Origin: Acinetobacter lanii
Lineage (GTDB): Bacteria > Pseudomonadota > Gammaproteobacteria > Pseudomonadales > Moraxellaceae
Assembly (NCBI RefSeq): GCF_011578285.1
Contig: NZ_CP049916.1
Location: forward strand, 1,860,001 to 1,924,000
DNA length: 64,000 nt
Direction: 5' to 3'
Shown: positions 1-9,339 of the stretch, in pieces
How the letters are laid out: each line of letters starts with the position of its first letter
How positions within the stretch are numbered: the first letter of the stretch is position 1
Position numbers and translations under genes: made by a program
The notes under the pieces: model-generated
The model's database searches: none
Told to the model about the DNA's origin: nothing
Seen by the model: the letters and a program-made list of their open reading frames with translations, nothing else

Positions 1-280
1 AGTCGATTCTAAACAAACCCTCGATATCATTTGTCTTAAGCTAAAACCCAAAAACAATATGCTAATTTTTTTTAAATAGGAAACAGATTCTGTAAAACTG
101 ACCTCAAGGGGTCAGAAATATTGACTAGTATTATATATTGTGTTTATGTGATTTTTCATTTATTTGAATTTGATTGGTTACTTTGTAAGTTATTAACAAG
201 ACCAAGGTTGAATTTTATTAAAACTCAATTGGGTTAAGCTGAGCGAGCTACGGATAGATATCAGCGCAAAGGCGAAAATA
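1..280. other. AT-rich intergenic leader before the first TetR gene
   Basis: No coding region of convincing length is seen here. The last bases carry a purine-rich AAAGGCG stretch 7-8 nt before the ATG at 281, which serves as the ribosome binding site of the TetR gene. I see no recognisable RNA gene or repeat in it. Confidence 0.5.
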
Positions 281-886
281 ATGAATTCAGTTCGCAAAGA
301 AAATTTCCTGTTACGTAAGGAAAAAATTTTAGCGATGGCAGAAAGCCTGCTGTTGGATAATCATCAAGATATTACCCTTGCAGAATTGGCTGCCGAATTG
401 GATATTGCCAAAGGGACGATCTACAAACATTTTAAAAGTAAAAATCAGCTGTATTTAGAATTGATCATTCTCAATGAAACACGATTACTTGAGATTTCTA
501 AACGTTATAAGCACGATATGAAAACCTATACAACCCAATATATGTTGTATAACTTGCTCAATTCAAATCGCACGATTTTGTTGTATATGATTGAAGAACG
601 CCTCACCAATAATGAAAAAAATTTGAAAACATTATTTGAAGCGCTGTACTTGATCCGTGAAGAACGGATTATTGAAATTAAAGAGATCACCGATCAGTAT
701 TTAAAATCGTTTGAAAGTGACATGTCGATCCGAGATTATTTATCTTATATTTGGACAGTGACCTACGGGGCATGTTTACTGCTGAATTCAAGCCATTACC
801 AAAAATCAATTGGCTCAAGGGAGCGTTTGATCAGCTTATATATCAATCAAGCTCTAATGACACCGAATTCTAATGCTGTTGTTTAG
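281..886 (+). CDS. TetR/AcrR family transcriptional regulator
   Basis: A 201-residue DNA-binding regulator. The N-terminal helix-turn-helix lies at about residues 15-60; the segment ITLAELAAELDIAKGTIYKHF is the typical TetR recognition region, ending in the YKHFKSKNQLYLEL signature. The rest is a helical ligand-binding/dimerisation domain too divergent to predict an inducer. The start at 281 is supported by an AAAGGCG ribosome binding site. The gene stands alone, convergent with cysK, and a palindromic terminator separates them. Its target is not evident, since no divergent partner lies within the window. Family assignment is firm; function is unknown. Confidence 0.85.
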   Translation: MNSVRKENFLLRKEKILAMAESLLLDNHQDITLAELAAELDIAKGTIYKHFKSKNQLYLELIILNETRLLEISKRYKHDMKTYTTQYMLYNLLNSNRTILLYMIEERLTNNEKNLKTLFEALYLIREERIIEIKEITDQYLKSFESDMSIRDYLSYIWTVTYGACLLLNSSHYQKSIGSRERLISLYINQALMTPNSNAVV

Positions 887-1046
887 GGTGTCTTTTAGTA
901 TTTTTTTACGACATATTCAGATTTAACGTAAAGACTTAAGTTTAAAAGCTCGATATTAAAATCTTTGCTCAATTTTCAAAATGTAAATGTTGATTCAGCC
1001 ACTAAAATTATCAACAAAGCATCATAGTTTGTGTAAAAGAGGTATA

Positions 1047-1084
1047 AAAAACACCCTAAATTCAATTGAATTTAGGGTGTTTTT
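1047..1084. terminator. Bidirectional rho-independent terminator
   Basis: A long perfect palindrome centred on TTCAATTGAA, with ACACCCTAAA and TTTAGGGTGT arms flanked by A and T runs. It sits between the convergent TetR and cysK genes, so it can serve both strands. Confidence 0.85.
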
Positions 1085-1147
1085 AAAAGCTGAAATCATG
1101 CAGTCAATGGATTAAGTATCTCTTCATCCATTCTGATCTAACAAGCA

Positions 1148-2146
1148 TCAATCCGCAGAGATATCTTCAAACAACACAGAAGATAAGTAGCGCTCACCTG
1201 CATCCGGTAAAATCACCACAATATTTTTCCCCGCATGTTCAGGACGTGCTGCCAATTTCGCCGCTGCAGCCAATGCCGCACCACTTGAAATCCCCACAAA
1301 AATCCCTTCTTGGGTTGCAGACTTTCTTGCGTAATCAATCGCCTCTTGATTAGAAATCCCAATCACTTCATCGACTAAATCTAAATCCAAATTACCCGGA
1401 ATAAAGTTCGCGCCAATCCCCTGAATTTTATGGGGTCCCGGAGTCAAGCTTTCACCGCTTTTCGCTTGAGCAATGATCGGAGAATCCGCTGGTTCAACTG
1501 CTACAGAATACAATGCTTGACCTTTCACTTGTTCAAAGTAACGTGAAATACCGGTGATGGTACCGCCAGTACCGACACCCGCCACCAAAATGTCCACTTT
1601 ACCGCCTGTTGCTGCAAAGATCTCAGGACCCGTGGTTTCCTCATGAATTTGTGGATTGGCGGGATTTTCAAATTGTTGTGGTAAGTAATACTGATCAGGA
1701 TGTTCTGTGGCTAAGCGTACAGCTTCTTCAACTGCCCCTTTCATGCCTTTAGCAGGATCTGTGAGTACTAGTTTTGCACCCAAAGCTTTCAACACTTTAC
1801 GGCGTTCGATACTCATGCTCGCAGGCATGGTTAAGGTAATCTCATAGCCTTTCGCTGCCGCCACATACGCCAAAGCAATCCCGGTATTCCCACTGGTCGG
1901 TTCAACAATATGCATGCCTTTTTTCAACTTTCCAGTTTTTTCAGCATCAGCAATCAGTGCAGCACCCACACGGTCTTTTACCGAAAATGCAGGATTACGG
2001 CTTTCAATTTTAGCTAAAACAGTGGCAGCACCGGTGATCAAACGATTAATGCGTACCAAAGGTGTATTACCAATCGCTTCAGCATTATTACTATAAACGG
2101 CTATACCTAAATTTTCATTTTGTGGAAATTGTGGATCTGTAGACAT
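1148..2146 (-). CDS. cysK: Cysteine synthase A (O-acetylserine sulfhydrylase)
   Basis: A PLP enzyme that makes L-cysteine from O-acetylserine and sulfide in the cytoplasm. The 332-residue length is normal for the family. The PLP-binding lysine is K57 in [11 protein letters not shown], and the substrate/PLP loop PTSGNTGIA is at residues 83-91. A glycine-rich phosphate-binding loop ([10 protein letters not shown]) lies in the second half. The start is supported by AGGAAAGG a few bases upstream on the minus strand. It could be the CysK or CysM isoform; the overall pattern ([23 protein letters not shown]) fits CysK better. It is monocistronic, ending at the terminator shared with the TetR gene. 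Confidence 0.92.
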   Translation of the reverse strand: MSTDPQFPQNENLGIAVYSNNAEAIGNTPLVRINRLITGAATVLAKIESRNPAFSVKDRVGAALIADAEKTGKLKKGMHIVEPTSGNTGIALAYVAAAKGYEITLTMPASMSIERRKVLKALGAKLVLTDPAKGMKGAVEEAVRLATEHPDQYYLPQQFENPANPQIHEETTGPEIFAATGGKVDILVAGVGTGGTITGISRYFEQVKGQALYSVAVEPADSPIIAQAKSGESLTPGPHKIQGIGANFIPGNLDLDLVDEVIGISNQEAIDYARKSATQEGIFVGISSGAALAAAAKLAARPEHAGKNIVVILPDAGERYLSSVLFEDISAD

Positions 2147-2380
2147 GACCTTTCCTATTTCAATTATTTCAAACTGTTGAATTGATCATAATCCTTTTTA
2201 AATCAAGTTGGATAACCATTTGTAAGCAATTGATATAAATTTATTCGAAATATTTATGGGAAATTTTGCACTAGAACAGTGCTGTTCGTAGATTCCATCA
2301 TCTATAAAGCTGAAATGCATCCTCCATTTCACTATAAATTCAAGCATAATAGTGCGGTATCAAAAGGTCTTGAGATTTAA

Positions 2381-4585
2381 ATGGCAACAAACGCGTTTCA
2401 AAAGATGTATCGTCAATTGAGTAAAAAGATGATGGGCACTGTGGTACGTCCGCAGATTTTAGGCGACCGTGAGCTTGTCACATCCGCGTTAAGTGATGAA
2501 GATCAACGCAATACGCCGATCTGTTATGTCATTCAAGACAATGCCATGTCGAACAAGGTGTTAATTGATAATGAAACTGAGAGCAATCAACTCCCAAGCG
2601 CCTTTACACCATTGGTTTTACAAGATCATTATCAAGAAGATGATTGCTTTTTGGTGTTAGAGCCTAGCAAAAATAACAGCTCCGATTATTATCCTGACAA
2701 GATTATTCGCATGGTCGAATATTTACTGAAACATCCTGAAGAAGATGTTTTGCTGATTCCAACCACCATCCTTTGGGGTCGTGCACCTGAGCATGAAGAT
2801 CGTTGGTATAAAGCCTTACTTGCTGATGCATGGACCAAGCCCACCGGTTTAAAGCAAGCACTCAATATCAGTTTATATAACCGAGAAAACTATATTGAGT
2901 TCCATCGACCCGTGTCCTTACAAAGTCTGGTGCAAACCGCAGTTGTAGTAGCGCCCCATCATGCTGCTGCGCATTATGTGGTAAAAGAATTTGAGCAGCT
3001 TTTCAAAGACTATAAAGAAGCGATTTTAGGGCCTGATCTCTCGGACCGACGTAATGTCATCCATCAATTGATGGTTTCCGAAAATGTCAAAGCGGCCGTA
3101 TTGCAAGAAAGTATTGGCAATCAAATTAAAGTCAGCGAAGCAGAAAATCGTGCACGAAGTTACCTTGAAGAGATCGTGTCAGACTTTTCTTATTCAACCT
3201 TACGTTTTGCACAGTTGGCCTTATCTAAACTTTGGACACAATTATATGATGGCATTGAAGTTCATCATTTTGAAACTGTTCGTGAACTCGCCAAAGATTA
3301 CCAGATTGTATATACACCCTGCCACCGTAGTCATATTGATTACTTACTCATGTCTTATCTGATCTATGATCGTGGTTTGATGGTCCCTCATATCGCTGCA
3401 GGGATTAATCTGAATATGCCTGTCGTAGGTCAGATTTTGCGTGGGGGCGGTGCGTACTTTATTCGCAGAAGCTTTAAAGGCAATGCCTTATACACCGCCG
3501 TATTTAAAGAATATATGCATAGTTTGCTCAGTCGTAACACGCCACTTGAATACTTTATTGAAGGCGGACGCTCTCGAACAGGTCTATTACTGCAACCGAA
3601 AAAAGGCATGTTAGCGATGACGATTCAAAGTCATTTACGTGGCAATAGTAAACCCATTGCTTTTATCCCAACGTATTTTGGCTATGAAAAACTGCTTGAA
3701 GGTTCAAGTTATATTAAAGAATTAGGGGGTGAGAAAAAACAAGCAGAGTCTTTGTTTGGTTTACTTAAATCCATACAGAAAATTGAAAAAGTATTTGGTA
3801 CTGTGCATGTCAGCCTAGGAGAACCTGTTTTCTTGGAACACATTCTTAAGCGTAACCAAGCACCTGAAAAACTGAGTATTCAAGAAGAAGTCCCTGAATC
3901 TGTCAAACAAACCGTCGATGATGTGGCGCAAAACATTCTTGAGAATATTAATAAAGCAGTCGTGATCAATCCCGTCAGCTTAATTTCGTTAGTACTGCTC
4001 AATGCCCCTACATATGCCCTGTCAGAACGTGAGGTCTTACTTCGATTACAGCAACTGCGTAATTTATTGCAGTTTCATCGTTATGATGCACGTATGAGTA
4101 TTACAGCGTTATCCAACAGTCAGATTATCCAATATGTCATGGACCTCAAACAAATCGAATGGATGGAGCATGACCACGAACGTTGGGTTAAAGTCAGTGA
4201 TACGCAAATTGGCTTACTCAAGTACTTCAGCAATAATATTTTACATACCTTCATTTTACCGGCTTTAGTTGCGCATATATTGAAAGTGCGATTCGAAAAA
4301 CATGATGGGTGTATCACACGTGCTCAAATCAATACTGAAGTCAAATTGGTCTATCCAGATTTACAACGCCACTATTTCCTAAAATGGAATGATCAAGACC
4401 TTCTTAATGAGATTAATGAAATTTTAAATTTCTTGGTTTCAGAGAAAGTCATTCAGATTAAAGAGGCAGAATTCCATGTTTCAAGTGAGGATCAGAAAAT
4501 TAGATTCTTAGCGTCGTTAGCACATTTGTACGATGTGAATGTGTTGGAGAAGGATACTCTTTCATCATCCACGATGATCAATTGA
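2381..4585 (+). CDS. plsB: Glycerol-3-phosphate 1-O-acyltransferase PlsB
   Basis: A membrane-associated acyltransferase for the first step of phospholipid synthesis, acylating sn-glycerol-3-phosphate at position 1. All four family blocks are visible: HRSHID at about residues 315-320 (catalytic His and Asp), GAYFIRRSFKGNALYTAVF, the EGGRSRTG glycerol-phosphate motif, and the IPTYFGYEKLLEG block. At 734 residues it is shorter than E. coli PlsB (about 807). The 5' end follows AAGGTCTTGAGATTTAA, so the ribosome binding site is loosely spaced. It is a single gene followed by a stem-loop terminator. Identification is secure. Confidence 0.93.
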   Translation: MATNAFQKMYRQLSKKMMGTVVRPQILGDRELVTSALSDEDQRNTPICYVIQDNAMSNKVLIDNETESNQLPSAFTPLVLQDHYQEDDCFLVLEPSKNNSSDYYPDKIIRMVEYLLKHPEEDVLLIPTTILWGRAPEHEDRWYKALLADAWTKPTGLKQALNISLYNRENYIEFHRPVSLQSLVQTAVVVAPHHAAAHYVVKEFEQLFKDYKEAILGPDLSDRRNVIHQLMVSENVKAAVLQESIGNQIKVSEAENRARSYLEEIVSDFSYSTLRFAQLALSKLWTQLYDGIEVHHFETVRELAKDYQIVYTPCHRSHIDYLLMSYLIYDRGLMVPHIAAGINLNMPVVGQILRGGGAYFIRRSFKGNALYTAVFKEYMHSLLSRNTPLEYFIEGGRSRTGLLLQPKKGMLAMTIQSHLRGNSKPIAFIPTYFGYEKLLEGSSYIKELGGEKKQAESLFGLLKSIQKIEKVFGTVHVSLGEPVFLEHILKRNQAPEKLSIQEEVPESVKQTVDDVAQNILENINKAVVINPVSLISLVLLNAPTYALSEREVLLRLQQLRNLLQFHRYDARMSITALSNSQIIQYVMDLKQIEWMEHDHERWVKVSDTQIGLLKYFSNNILHTFILPALVAHILKVRFEKHDGCITRAQINTEVKLVYPDLQRHYFLKWNDQDLLNEINEILNFLVSEKVIQIKEAEFHVSSEDQKIRFLASLAHLYDVNVLEKDTLSSSTMIN

Positions 4586-4595
4586 TATTTTGATG

Positions 4596-4630
4596 AAAGG
4601 CATCGATCTGCTGAAGATTGGTGCCTTTTT
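4596..4630 (+). terminator. Rho-independent terminator of plsB
   Basis: AAAGGCA and TGCCTTT arms, extended by G-U tolerant pairing around TGCTGAA, are followed by a T run. Its 3' end overlaps the stop codon of the convergent methyltransferase gene. Confidence 0.75.
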
Positions 4631-5327
4631 ATTTATAGCCTAGACTTCCATAATACTGAAGCACTTGAGCAAAACGATGCACAGATTGAAAACCCACGTC
4701 TTGGTACAACGCCTTCAACTGATCAATACTGATCAAACTAAAGTCATCCTCCAAGCGATTTAACATTGCATCTGCTTGTGCTTCTGCCAAGCCCGTATGT
4801 AGAGCCATTTGTCGAAGCACCTGTTGATCCATATCCTGCTCCAATTGTGCCAATTCAACACTGATACACAGACCACCTGACTTTAGACTGTCATATAGAT
4901 CCTGAAAAAAATACTGCTTTGCAGGCATCGGAATAAAGTGGGAAACCAAAATACTGAGCACAACATCAAATTTCTCGTGAGGTGCTGCATCTCCCCCTTT
5001 GAGTACCTGCGTATCACCCATACACCATTCCAGATTTGCTTGAAATCCATTTTCACTCATCCGCTGCTGCGCATATTCGATCATTTGAGCTGAAGGGTCT
5101 AAAGCAACAATGGTTGCATGAGGAAATAATCGGGTTAAATAGGTTAATTCATACCCTGTTCCACAGCCTGCAACCAAAATTCGAGGACTTGCGATCTGTT
5201 GAGATTGTATATAGATCTCCAAAATCGATTGAATCTGCATATGAAACAAGTCATAGCCCGGAATCAACTTTCGGATATGCGTATCGTAACTTTCGACCAC
5301 TTTAGGGTGATTAAAATCTTTTGCCAT
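4629..5327 (-). CDS. Class I SAM-dependent methyltransferase
   Basis: A 232-residue cytoplasmic methyltransferase. Motif I, the SAM-binding glycine loop, is ILVAGCGTGYE at residues 50-60. It is followed by an acidic residue in VALDPSAQMI (motif II) and by GDTQVL and FDVVLSILVSHF (motifs III/IV). The substrate cannot be read from the sequence; the N-terminal KVVESYDTHIRKLIPGYD resembles small-molecule (UbiE/TrmN-like) methyltransferases. It is convergent with plsB and is probably transcribed alone, since a terminator lies between it and the upstream ligase gene. Confidence 0.8.
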   Translation of the reverse strand: MAKDFNHPKVVESYDTHIRKLIPGYDLFHMQIQSILEIYIQSQQIASPRILVAGCGTGYELTYLTRLFPHATIVALDPSAQMIEYAQQRMSENGFQANLEWCMGDTQVLKGGDAAPHEKFDVVLSILVSHFIPMPAKQYFFQDLYDSLKSGGLCISVELAQLEQDMDQQVLRQMALHTGLAEAQADAMLNRLEDDFSLISIDQLKALYQDVGFQSVHRFAQVLQYYGSLGYK

Positions 5328-5365
5328 AGGAGTATTGATTTGTATGTAAAGATCAAAGAAATAAA

Positions 5366-5400
5366 AAATGCCATATCTACACCAGGTAAAAATGGCATTT
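5366..5400 (-). terminator. Terminator downstream of the acyl-CoA ligase
   Basis: Perfect 9-bp arms AAATGCCAT and ATGGCATTT enclose a 17-nt loop. On the minus strand the stem is followed by a six-T run, so it fits the end of the ligase transcript. Confidence 0.75.
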
Positions 5401-5415
5401 AAAATTGAAAGTTAA

Positions 5416-7125
5416 TTATGCTGTTGCATCCAGCAGATTCAGTTCTTTACACATCAATTCTTGTAGCTTGAACTTTTGTGCTTTACCTGAAGCGGTCAAT
5501 GGGAATTCATTGACAAAACGAATATAACGAGGAACTTTATTGTGCGAGATGTGCTCTTTGCAATATGCACGAATACTTTGTTCAATCGCATCATAATCAT
5601 GCGTTGTGCCTTCATGGTCATGTAAAATAATGCAGGCACATAACTCTTCACCATAACGCGGATCAGGCACCCCAATCACTTGAACGTCAGACACGGCTTC
5701 ATGTTTATACAAGAAATCTTCGATTTCTTTCGGGAATAGATTTTCACCGCCACGAATCACCACATCTTTAATCCGACCTTTAATTTTAATAAAGCCATAG
5801 TCATCCATTTCGGCAATATCCCCGGTATGCATCCATTTCGCCACATCGACCACTTCACGGGTTTTCTCTTCTTCCTCCCAATAACCGAGCATTACTGAAT
5901 AACCACGCACGCACAGTTCACCCAATTTACCCCGTGGTACGACTTTCCCCTGTTCATCCACAATTTTAATTTCAATATGCGGATGCACACGACCGACCGT
6001 ACTGACACGTTGCTCTAAAGAATCAGAAGTTGAGCTTTGTGCACTGACAGGTGCGGTTTCTGTCATACCATAACAAATCGTAATATCACGCATATGCATA
6101 CGGTCAATCACGCGTTGCATAATCTCACGCGGACATGGACTTCCCGCCATAATACCGGTACGTAAACTACTTAGATCAAAATCATCAAATTGCTCTAGCT
6201 CTAGCATGGCAATAAACATGGTCGGTACGCCGTAAGCGGCTGTACATTTTTCTTTTTCAATGGCTTTTAAACTTTCAAGCGGATTAAAAACTGCTGCCGG
6301 ATAAACCATGGTTGAACCATGAGTAATACATGCCAGATTACCCATCACCATACCGAAGCAATGGAACAGTGGCACAGAGATACACACCCGATCTTGTGGG
6401 GTTAAATGGATGGCTTCCCCAACAAAATATCCATTATTTAAAATATTGTTGTGAGTTAGCATGGTGCCTTTCGGATTACCCGTGGTACCTGAGGTGAACT
6501 GAATATTGATGGTTTCATCAAACTGTAGTTCACTGGCAATCTCTTGTAATTGCTGTAATTGTTCTGCTGTCGGTTTAGGCATCAAATCACAAAAACGATG
6601 AAAGCCGACATGCTCCACATCATCAATTTTAATCACCGCTTTTAAATGCGGTAACTTTTCAGCGTTGAGGACTTTATCGGTCGCTTGCGTAATTTCAGGG
6701 GCAATTTTAGTCAAAATTTCCTGATAATCCGTGGTCTTAAAGCTTGATGCAATAATTAAAGCCTTACAAGACACTTTATTCAATACAAACTCAAGCTCGC
6801 TACTTTTATAAGCGGGATTCAAATTCACCAAGATAATGCCTGCTTTAAACGCAGCAAATTGTGCGATCGTCCACTCGACGCAATTTGGCGACCAAATACC
6901 CAAGCGATCGCCTTTGACCAAGCCAAGTTTAAGTAAACTGCAGGCAAATGCATTCACTTTTTGTTGTAACTCAGCATAGCTGAGGCGAACATTTTGATGA
7001 ACACTCACCACTGCATCTTGATCTGCATATTGTTGACATGCTTGATCAAATTTATCGCCAATGGTCATACCCAGTAAGGGTTGCTGACTGGTGCCATAGG
7101 CATAACTGAGTTTTAATGCTGTCAT
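5416..7125 (-). CDS. AMP-binding acyl-CoA synthetase (fatty-acyl-CoA ligase family)
   Basis: A 569-residue ANL-superfamily enzyme that activates a carboxylic acid to an acyl-CoA through an acyl-adenylate. The P-loop-like motif TSGTTGNPKG is at residues 211-220, the A5-type motif ITICYGMTETAP follows, and the hinge GRIKDVVIRGGENLFPKEIE and the C-terminal catalytic lysine region (ASGKAQKFKLQ) are intact. It lies downstream of, and in the same direction as, the TetR gene next to the leucine operon. An acid feeding that pathway (for example a branched short/medium-chain acid) is therefore a plausible substrate, but this is inference. It ends at its own terminator. Confidence 0.85.
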   Translation of the reverse strand: MTALKLSYAYGTSQQPLLGMTIGDKFDQACQQYADQDAVVSVHQNVRLSYAELQQKVNAFACSLLKLGLVKGDRLGIWSPNCVEWTIAQFAAFKAGIILVNLNPAYKSSELEFVLNKVSCKALIIASSFKTTDYQEILTKIAPEITQATDKVLNAEKLPHLKAVIKIDDVEHVGFHRFCDLMPKPTAEQLQQLQEIASELQFDETINIQFTSGTTGNPKGTMLTHNNILNNGYFVGEAIHLTPQDRVCISVPLFHCFGMVMGNLACITHGSTMVYPAAVFNPLESLKAIEKEKCTAAYGVPTMFIAMLELEQFDDFDLSSLRTGIMAGSPCPREIMQRVIDRMHMRDITICYGMTETAPVSAQSSTSDSLEQRVSTVGRVHPHIEIKIVDEQGKVVPRGKLGELCVRGYSVMLGYWEEEEKTREVVDVAKWMHTGDIAEMDDYGFIKIKGRIKDVVIRGGENLFPKEIEDFLYKHEAVSDVQVIGVPDPRYGEELCACIILHDHEGTTHDYDAIEQSIRAYCKEHISHNKVPRYIRFVNEFPLTASGKAQKFKLQELMCKELNLLDATA

Positions 7126-7258
7126 TGAATCTTACTCCTTGATTCTTTTCTACTTTTTATTTCTTGATTTTAAAATTATAGGTTTTTAAATTAGATCATT
7201 AAACATGCTTAAACAAACACATTCCGCTGTGTTTGCTGCTTCATTTGCGTCAGTTTAT

Positions 7259-7891
7259 TTAAATTGTATTTCCCCCCTTTGGCTGCACCGCATTGACACA
7301 AAAATCAGCGATTTGTTTAACAAAATAACCCTTATAACCTTCATCAAACATCACATTGCGAGAAGGATTGAGCGGCTCAATCACCACAAAAGTCATGGCA
7401 CCGACCACACACAATGCAGCGGTATTGAGATCTTCAAAATCAAACTCGCCATTAATTTTCCCTTCCGCCAGAATCTCTTTAATCGATTGTTTGATCAATT
7501 GCTTACTTCGAAAACGTTCATGTTCCAAGGTCGGATCAATCGGTTCAAACATCAATGAATAAGACAATTGCGGGCTATTCAGCGCACGTTTCACAAAGGT
7601 CGTCACCGCTTTGTGCAATTTTTCTGTACTGCTCAGTTCACTTTTAGAAATGTGATTTAAGATTCCCACTTCATGTTGAATGGCATTGGACAGTACCTCA
7701 ATCAAAATCTGATTTTTATTTTCAAAATAGCGATACACCAAACCACTTGAAACACCAGATTTCTCAGCAATAGCCTGCACTTGCGCATCTTTAAAGCCAC
7801 CTTCCGCAATCAATTCACGGGCAGATTGCAATATCGATTGTCTATTTTGTGCCATGCGCTCTTGCATCAAAGATGATCTTTTATAGCTCAT
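7259..7891 (-). CDS. TetR family regulator next to the leucine-degradation operon
   Basis: A DNA-binding repressor-type protein of about 210 residues from the ATG at 7891; an in-frame ATG at 7930 would add 13 residues, and neither has a strong ribosome binding site. The helix-turn-helix spans roughly DAQVQAIAEKSGVSSGLVYRYF, followed by ENKNQILIEVL as in TetR proteins. It is divergent from isovaleryl-CoA dehydrogenase with a candidate palindromic operator between them, and upstream of the acyl-CoA ligase in the same direction. A local repressor answering to an acyl-CoA intermediate is likely. Pseudomonads use a MerR protein (LiuR) at this position, so the regulator type differs. Confidence 0.8.
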   Translation of the reverse strand: MSYKRSSLMQERMAQNRQSILQSARELIAEGGFKDAQVQAIAEKSGVSSGLVYRYFENKNQILIEVLSNAIQHEVGILNHISKSELSSTEKLHKAVTTFVKRALNSPQLSYSLMFEPIDPTLEHERFRSKQLIKQSIKEILAEGKINGEFDFEDLNTAALCVVGAMTFVVIEPLNPSRNVMFDEGYKGYFVKQIADFCVNAVQPKGGNTI

Positions 7892-7933
7892 AATTGTGTA
7901 CCAAATCAACTTAAATGAATTATAAATCATTTT

Positions 7934-7949
7934 GTGAATTTAGGTTCAC
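7934..7949. promoter_or_regulatory. Candidate TetR operator in the divergent leucine promoter region
   Basis: The imperfect palindrome GTGAATTTAGGTTCAC has five perfectly paired bases at each end and 12 of 16 symmetrical positions. It lies just upstream of the TetR gene and about 90 bp before isovaleryl-CoA dehydrogenase. Size and symmetry fit a TetR dimer site; assignment is inferred from position only. Confidence 0.4.
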
Positions 7950-8039
7950 TTTTTCAAAAAATAAATGTATTGTATTTTCTAAGCACAACAAAAAATGCTT
8001 TTTACGGAATAAAAAATAGAACGTTAAGGAAGAAACACT

Positions 8040-9212
8040 ATGAACTTACAAAGCATCGACTTTGGCCTAGATGAAACTTTAATCGCACTACGTGATTCAG
8101 TTGCTGCGTTTTGTGCAAAGGAAATTGCGCCCATTGCGGCCCAAGTGGATCGTGACAACCTATTCCCTGCACATCTATGGAAAAAGTTTGGTGATATGGG
8201 ACTACTGGGTCTGACTGTGAGTGAAGAATATGGTGGCGTAAATCTAGGTTACTTGGCTCACATTATTGTGATGCAAGAAATCTCTCGTGCCTCAGCATCG
8301 ATTGGTCTGTCTTATGGTGCACATTCAAATCTGTGTGTGAATCAAATTAACCGGAATGGTTCTGAAGAACAAAAACAGAAATATTTACCAAAACTGATTT
8401 CAGGTGAATACGTCGGTGCCCTTGCAATGTCTGAACCCAATGCTGGTTCTGATGTCGTGAGCATGAAACTTCGTGCAGAAGATCATGGTGACCATTTCGT
8501 TTTAAATGGTTCAAAAATGTGGATCACCAACGGTGGTGATGCCGATGTGTTGGTGGTGTATGCCAAAACAGATATCAATGCGGGTGCCAAAGGCATGACC
8601 GCTTTCCTGATCGAAAAAGGCTTTGAAGGCTTTAGTCACGGCAGTCATTTAGACAAACTCGGTATGCGTGGATCTAATACTTACCCACTGTTTTTTGACA
8701 ATGTCAAAGTACCGAAAGAAAACGTCATGGGCGGTGTAGGTAATGGGACTAAAGTCCTGATGAGTGGTTTGGACTATGAACGTGCTGTGCTCAGCGGTGG
8801 TCCACTCGGCATTATGGATGCCTGCTTAGACGCTGTCATTCCATACATTCATGAACGTAAACAATTTGGACAAGCCCTCGGTGAATTCCAATTGATGCAA
8901 GGCAAAATCGCGGATATGTACTCAACTTGGCTGGCAAGTAAAGCACTGGTGTATGCAGTCGGTGCTGCATGTGATAAAGCCGATCATGACCGTGGTCTAC
9001 GTAAAGATGCAGCCAGTGCAATCCTCTACTCTGCTGAAAAAGCAACCTGGATGGCAGGCGAAGCGATTCAAACCTTAGGCGGTAATGGTTATATCAATGA
9101 CTATGACACAGGTCGTTTATGGCGTGATGCGAAGCTTTATGAAATTGGCGCAGGCACATCAGAAATTCGCCGTATGTTAATTGGTCGTGAACTGTTTAAC
9201 GAGACCAAATAA
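8040..9212 (+). CDS. liuA: Isovaleryl-CoA dehydrogenase
   Basis: An FAD acyl-CoA dehydrogenase that oxidises isovaleryl-CoA to 3-methylcrotonyl-CoA, the first dedicated step after leucine oxidative decarboxylation. At 390 residues it has the family length. The FAD/substrate motifs [12 protein letters not shown] and [12 protein letters not shown] are present, the catalytic base is most likely E247 in [15 protein letters not shown] (matching the IVD-type position), and the C-terminal [24 protein letters not shown] block is intact. AAGGAAG lies a few bases before the ATG. It is the first gene of the leucine operon, so the isovaleryl assignment is strongly supported by context. Confidence 0.92.
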   Translation: MNLQSIDFGLDETLIALRDSVAAFCAKEIAPIAAQVDRDNLFPAHLWKKFGDMGLLGLTVSEEYGGVNLGYLAHIIVMQEISRASASIGLSYGAHSNLCVNQINRNGSEEQKQKYLPKLISGEYVGALAMSEPNAGSDVVSMKLRAEDHGDHFVLNGSKMWITNGGDADVLVVYAKTDINAGAKGMTAFLIEKGFEGFSHGSHLDKLGMRGSNTYPLFFDNVKVPKENVMGGVGNGTKVLMSGLDYERAVLSGGPLGIMDACLDAVIPYIHERKQFGQALGEFQLMQGKIADMYSTWLASKALVYAVGAACDKADHDRGLRKDAASAILYSAEKATWMAGEAIQTLGGNGYINDYDTGRLWRDAKLYEIGAGTSEIRRMLIGRELFNETK

Positions 9213-9223
9213 GTTTCATTTTC

Positions 9224-9251
9224 CTAACCCTCTCTTCAAGGAGAGGGTTAG
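9224..9251. repeat. REP-like hairpin inside the leucine operon
   Basis: Perfect 11-bp arms CTAACCCTCTC and GAGAGGGTTAG enclose a 6-nt loop between liuA and liuB. A related hairpin (CCCTCTCC/GGAGAGGG) occurs at 28695. There is no T run after it, so it is not a classical terminator; it may trim or attenuate the polycistronic message. Confidence 0.6.
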
Positions 9252-9339
9252 ATCAAAATTTAAAAATAATTGCTTTCAAAAAAATCAACAAAATACAAAG
9301 CGATTAGAAATAACTGCTTATGAATACAAGGACGTAGGA

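Noticed and set aside
7205..7558. 117-codon plus-strand frame opposite the TetR gene
   Set aside because: It is the antisense shadow of a clear TetR coding sequence with no ribosome binding site.
9181..9339. N-terminal extension of methylcrotonyl-CoA carboxylase beta subunit
   Set aside because: The frame continues back into liuA and through the REP-like hairpin; the family-length protein starts at 9340.
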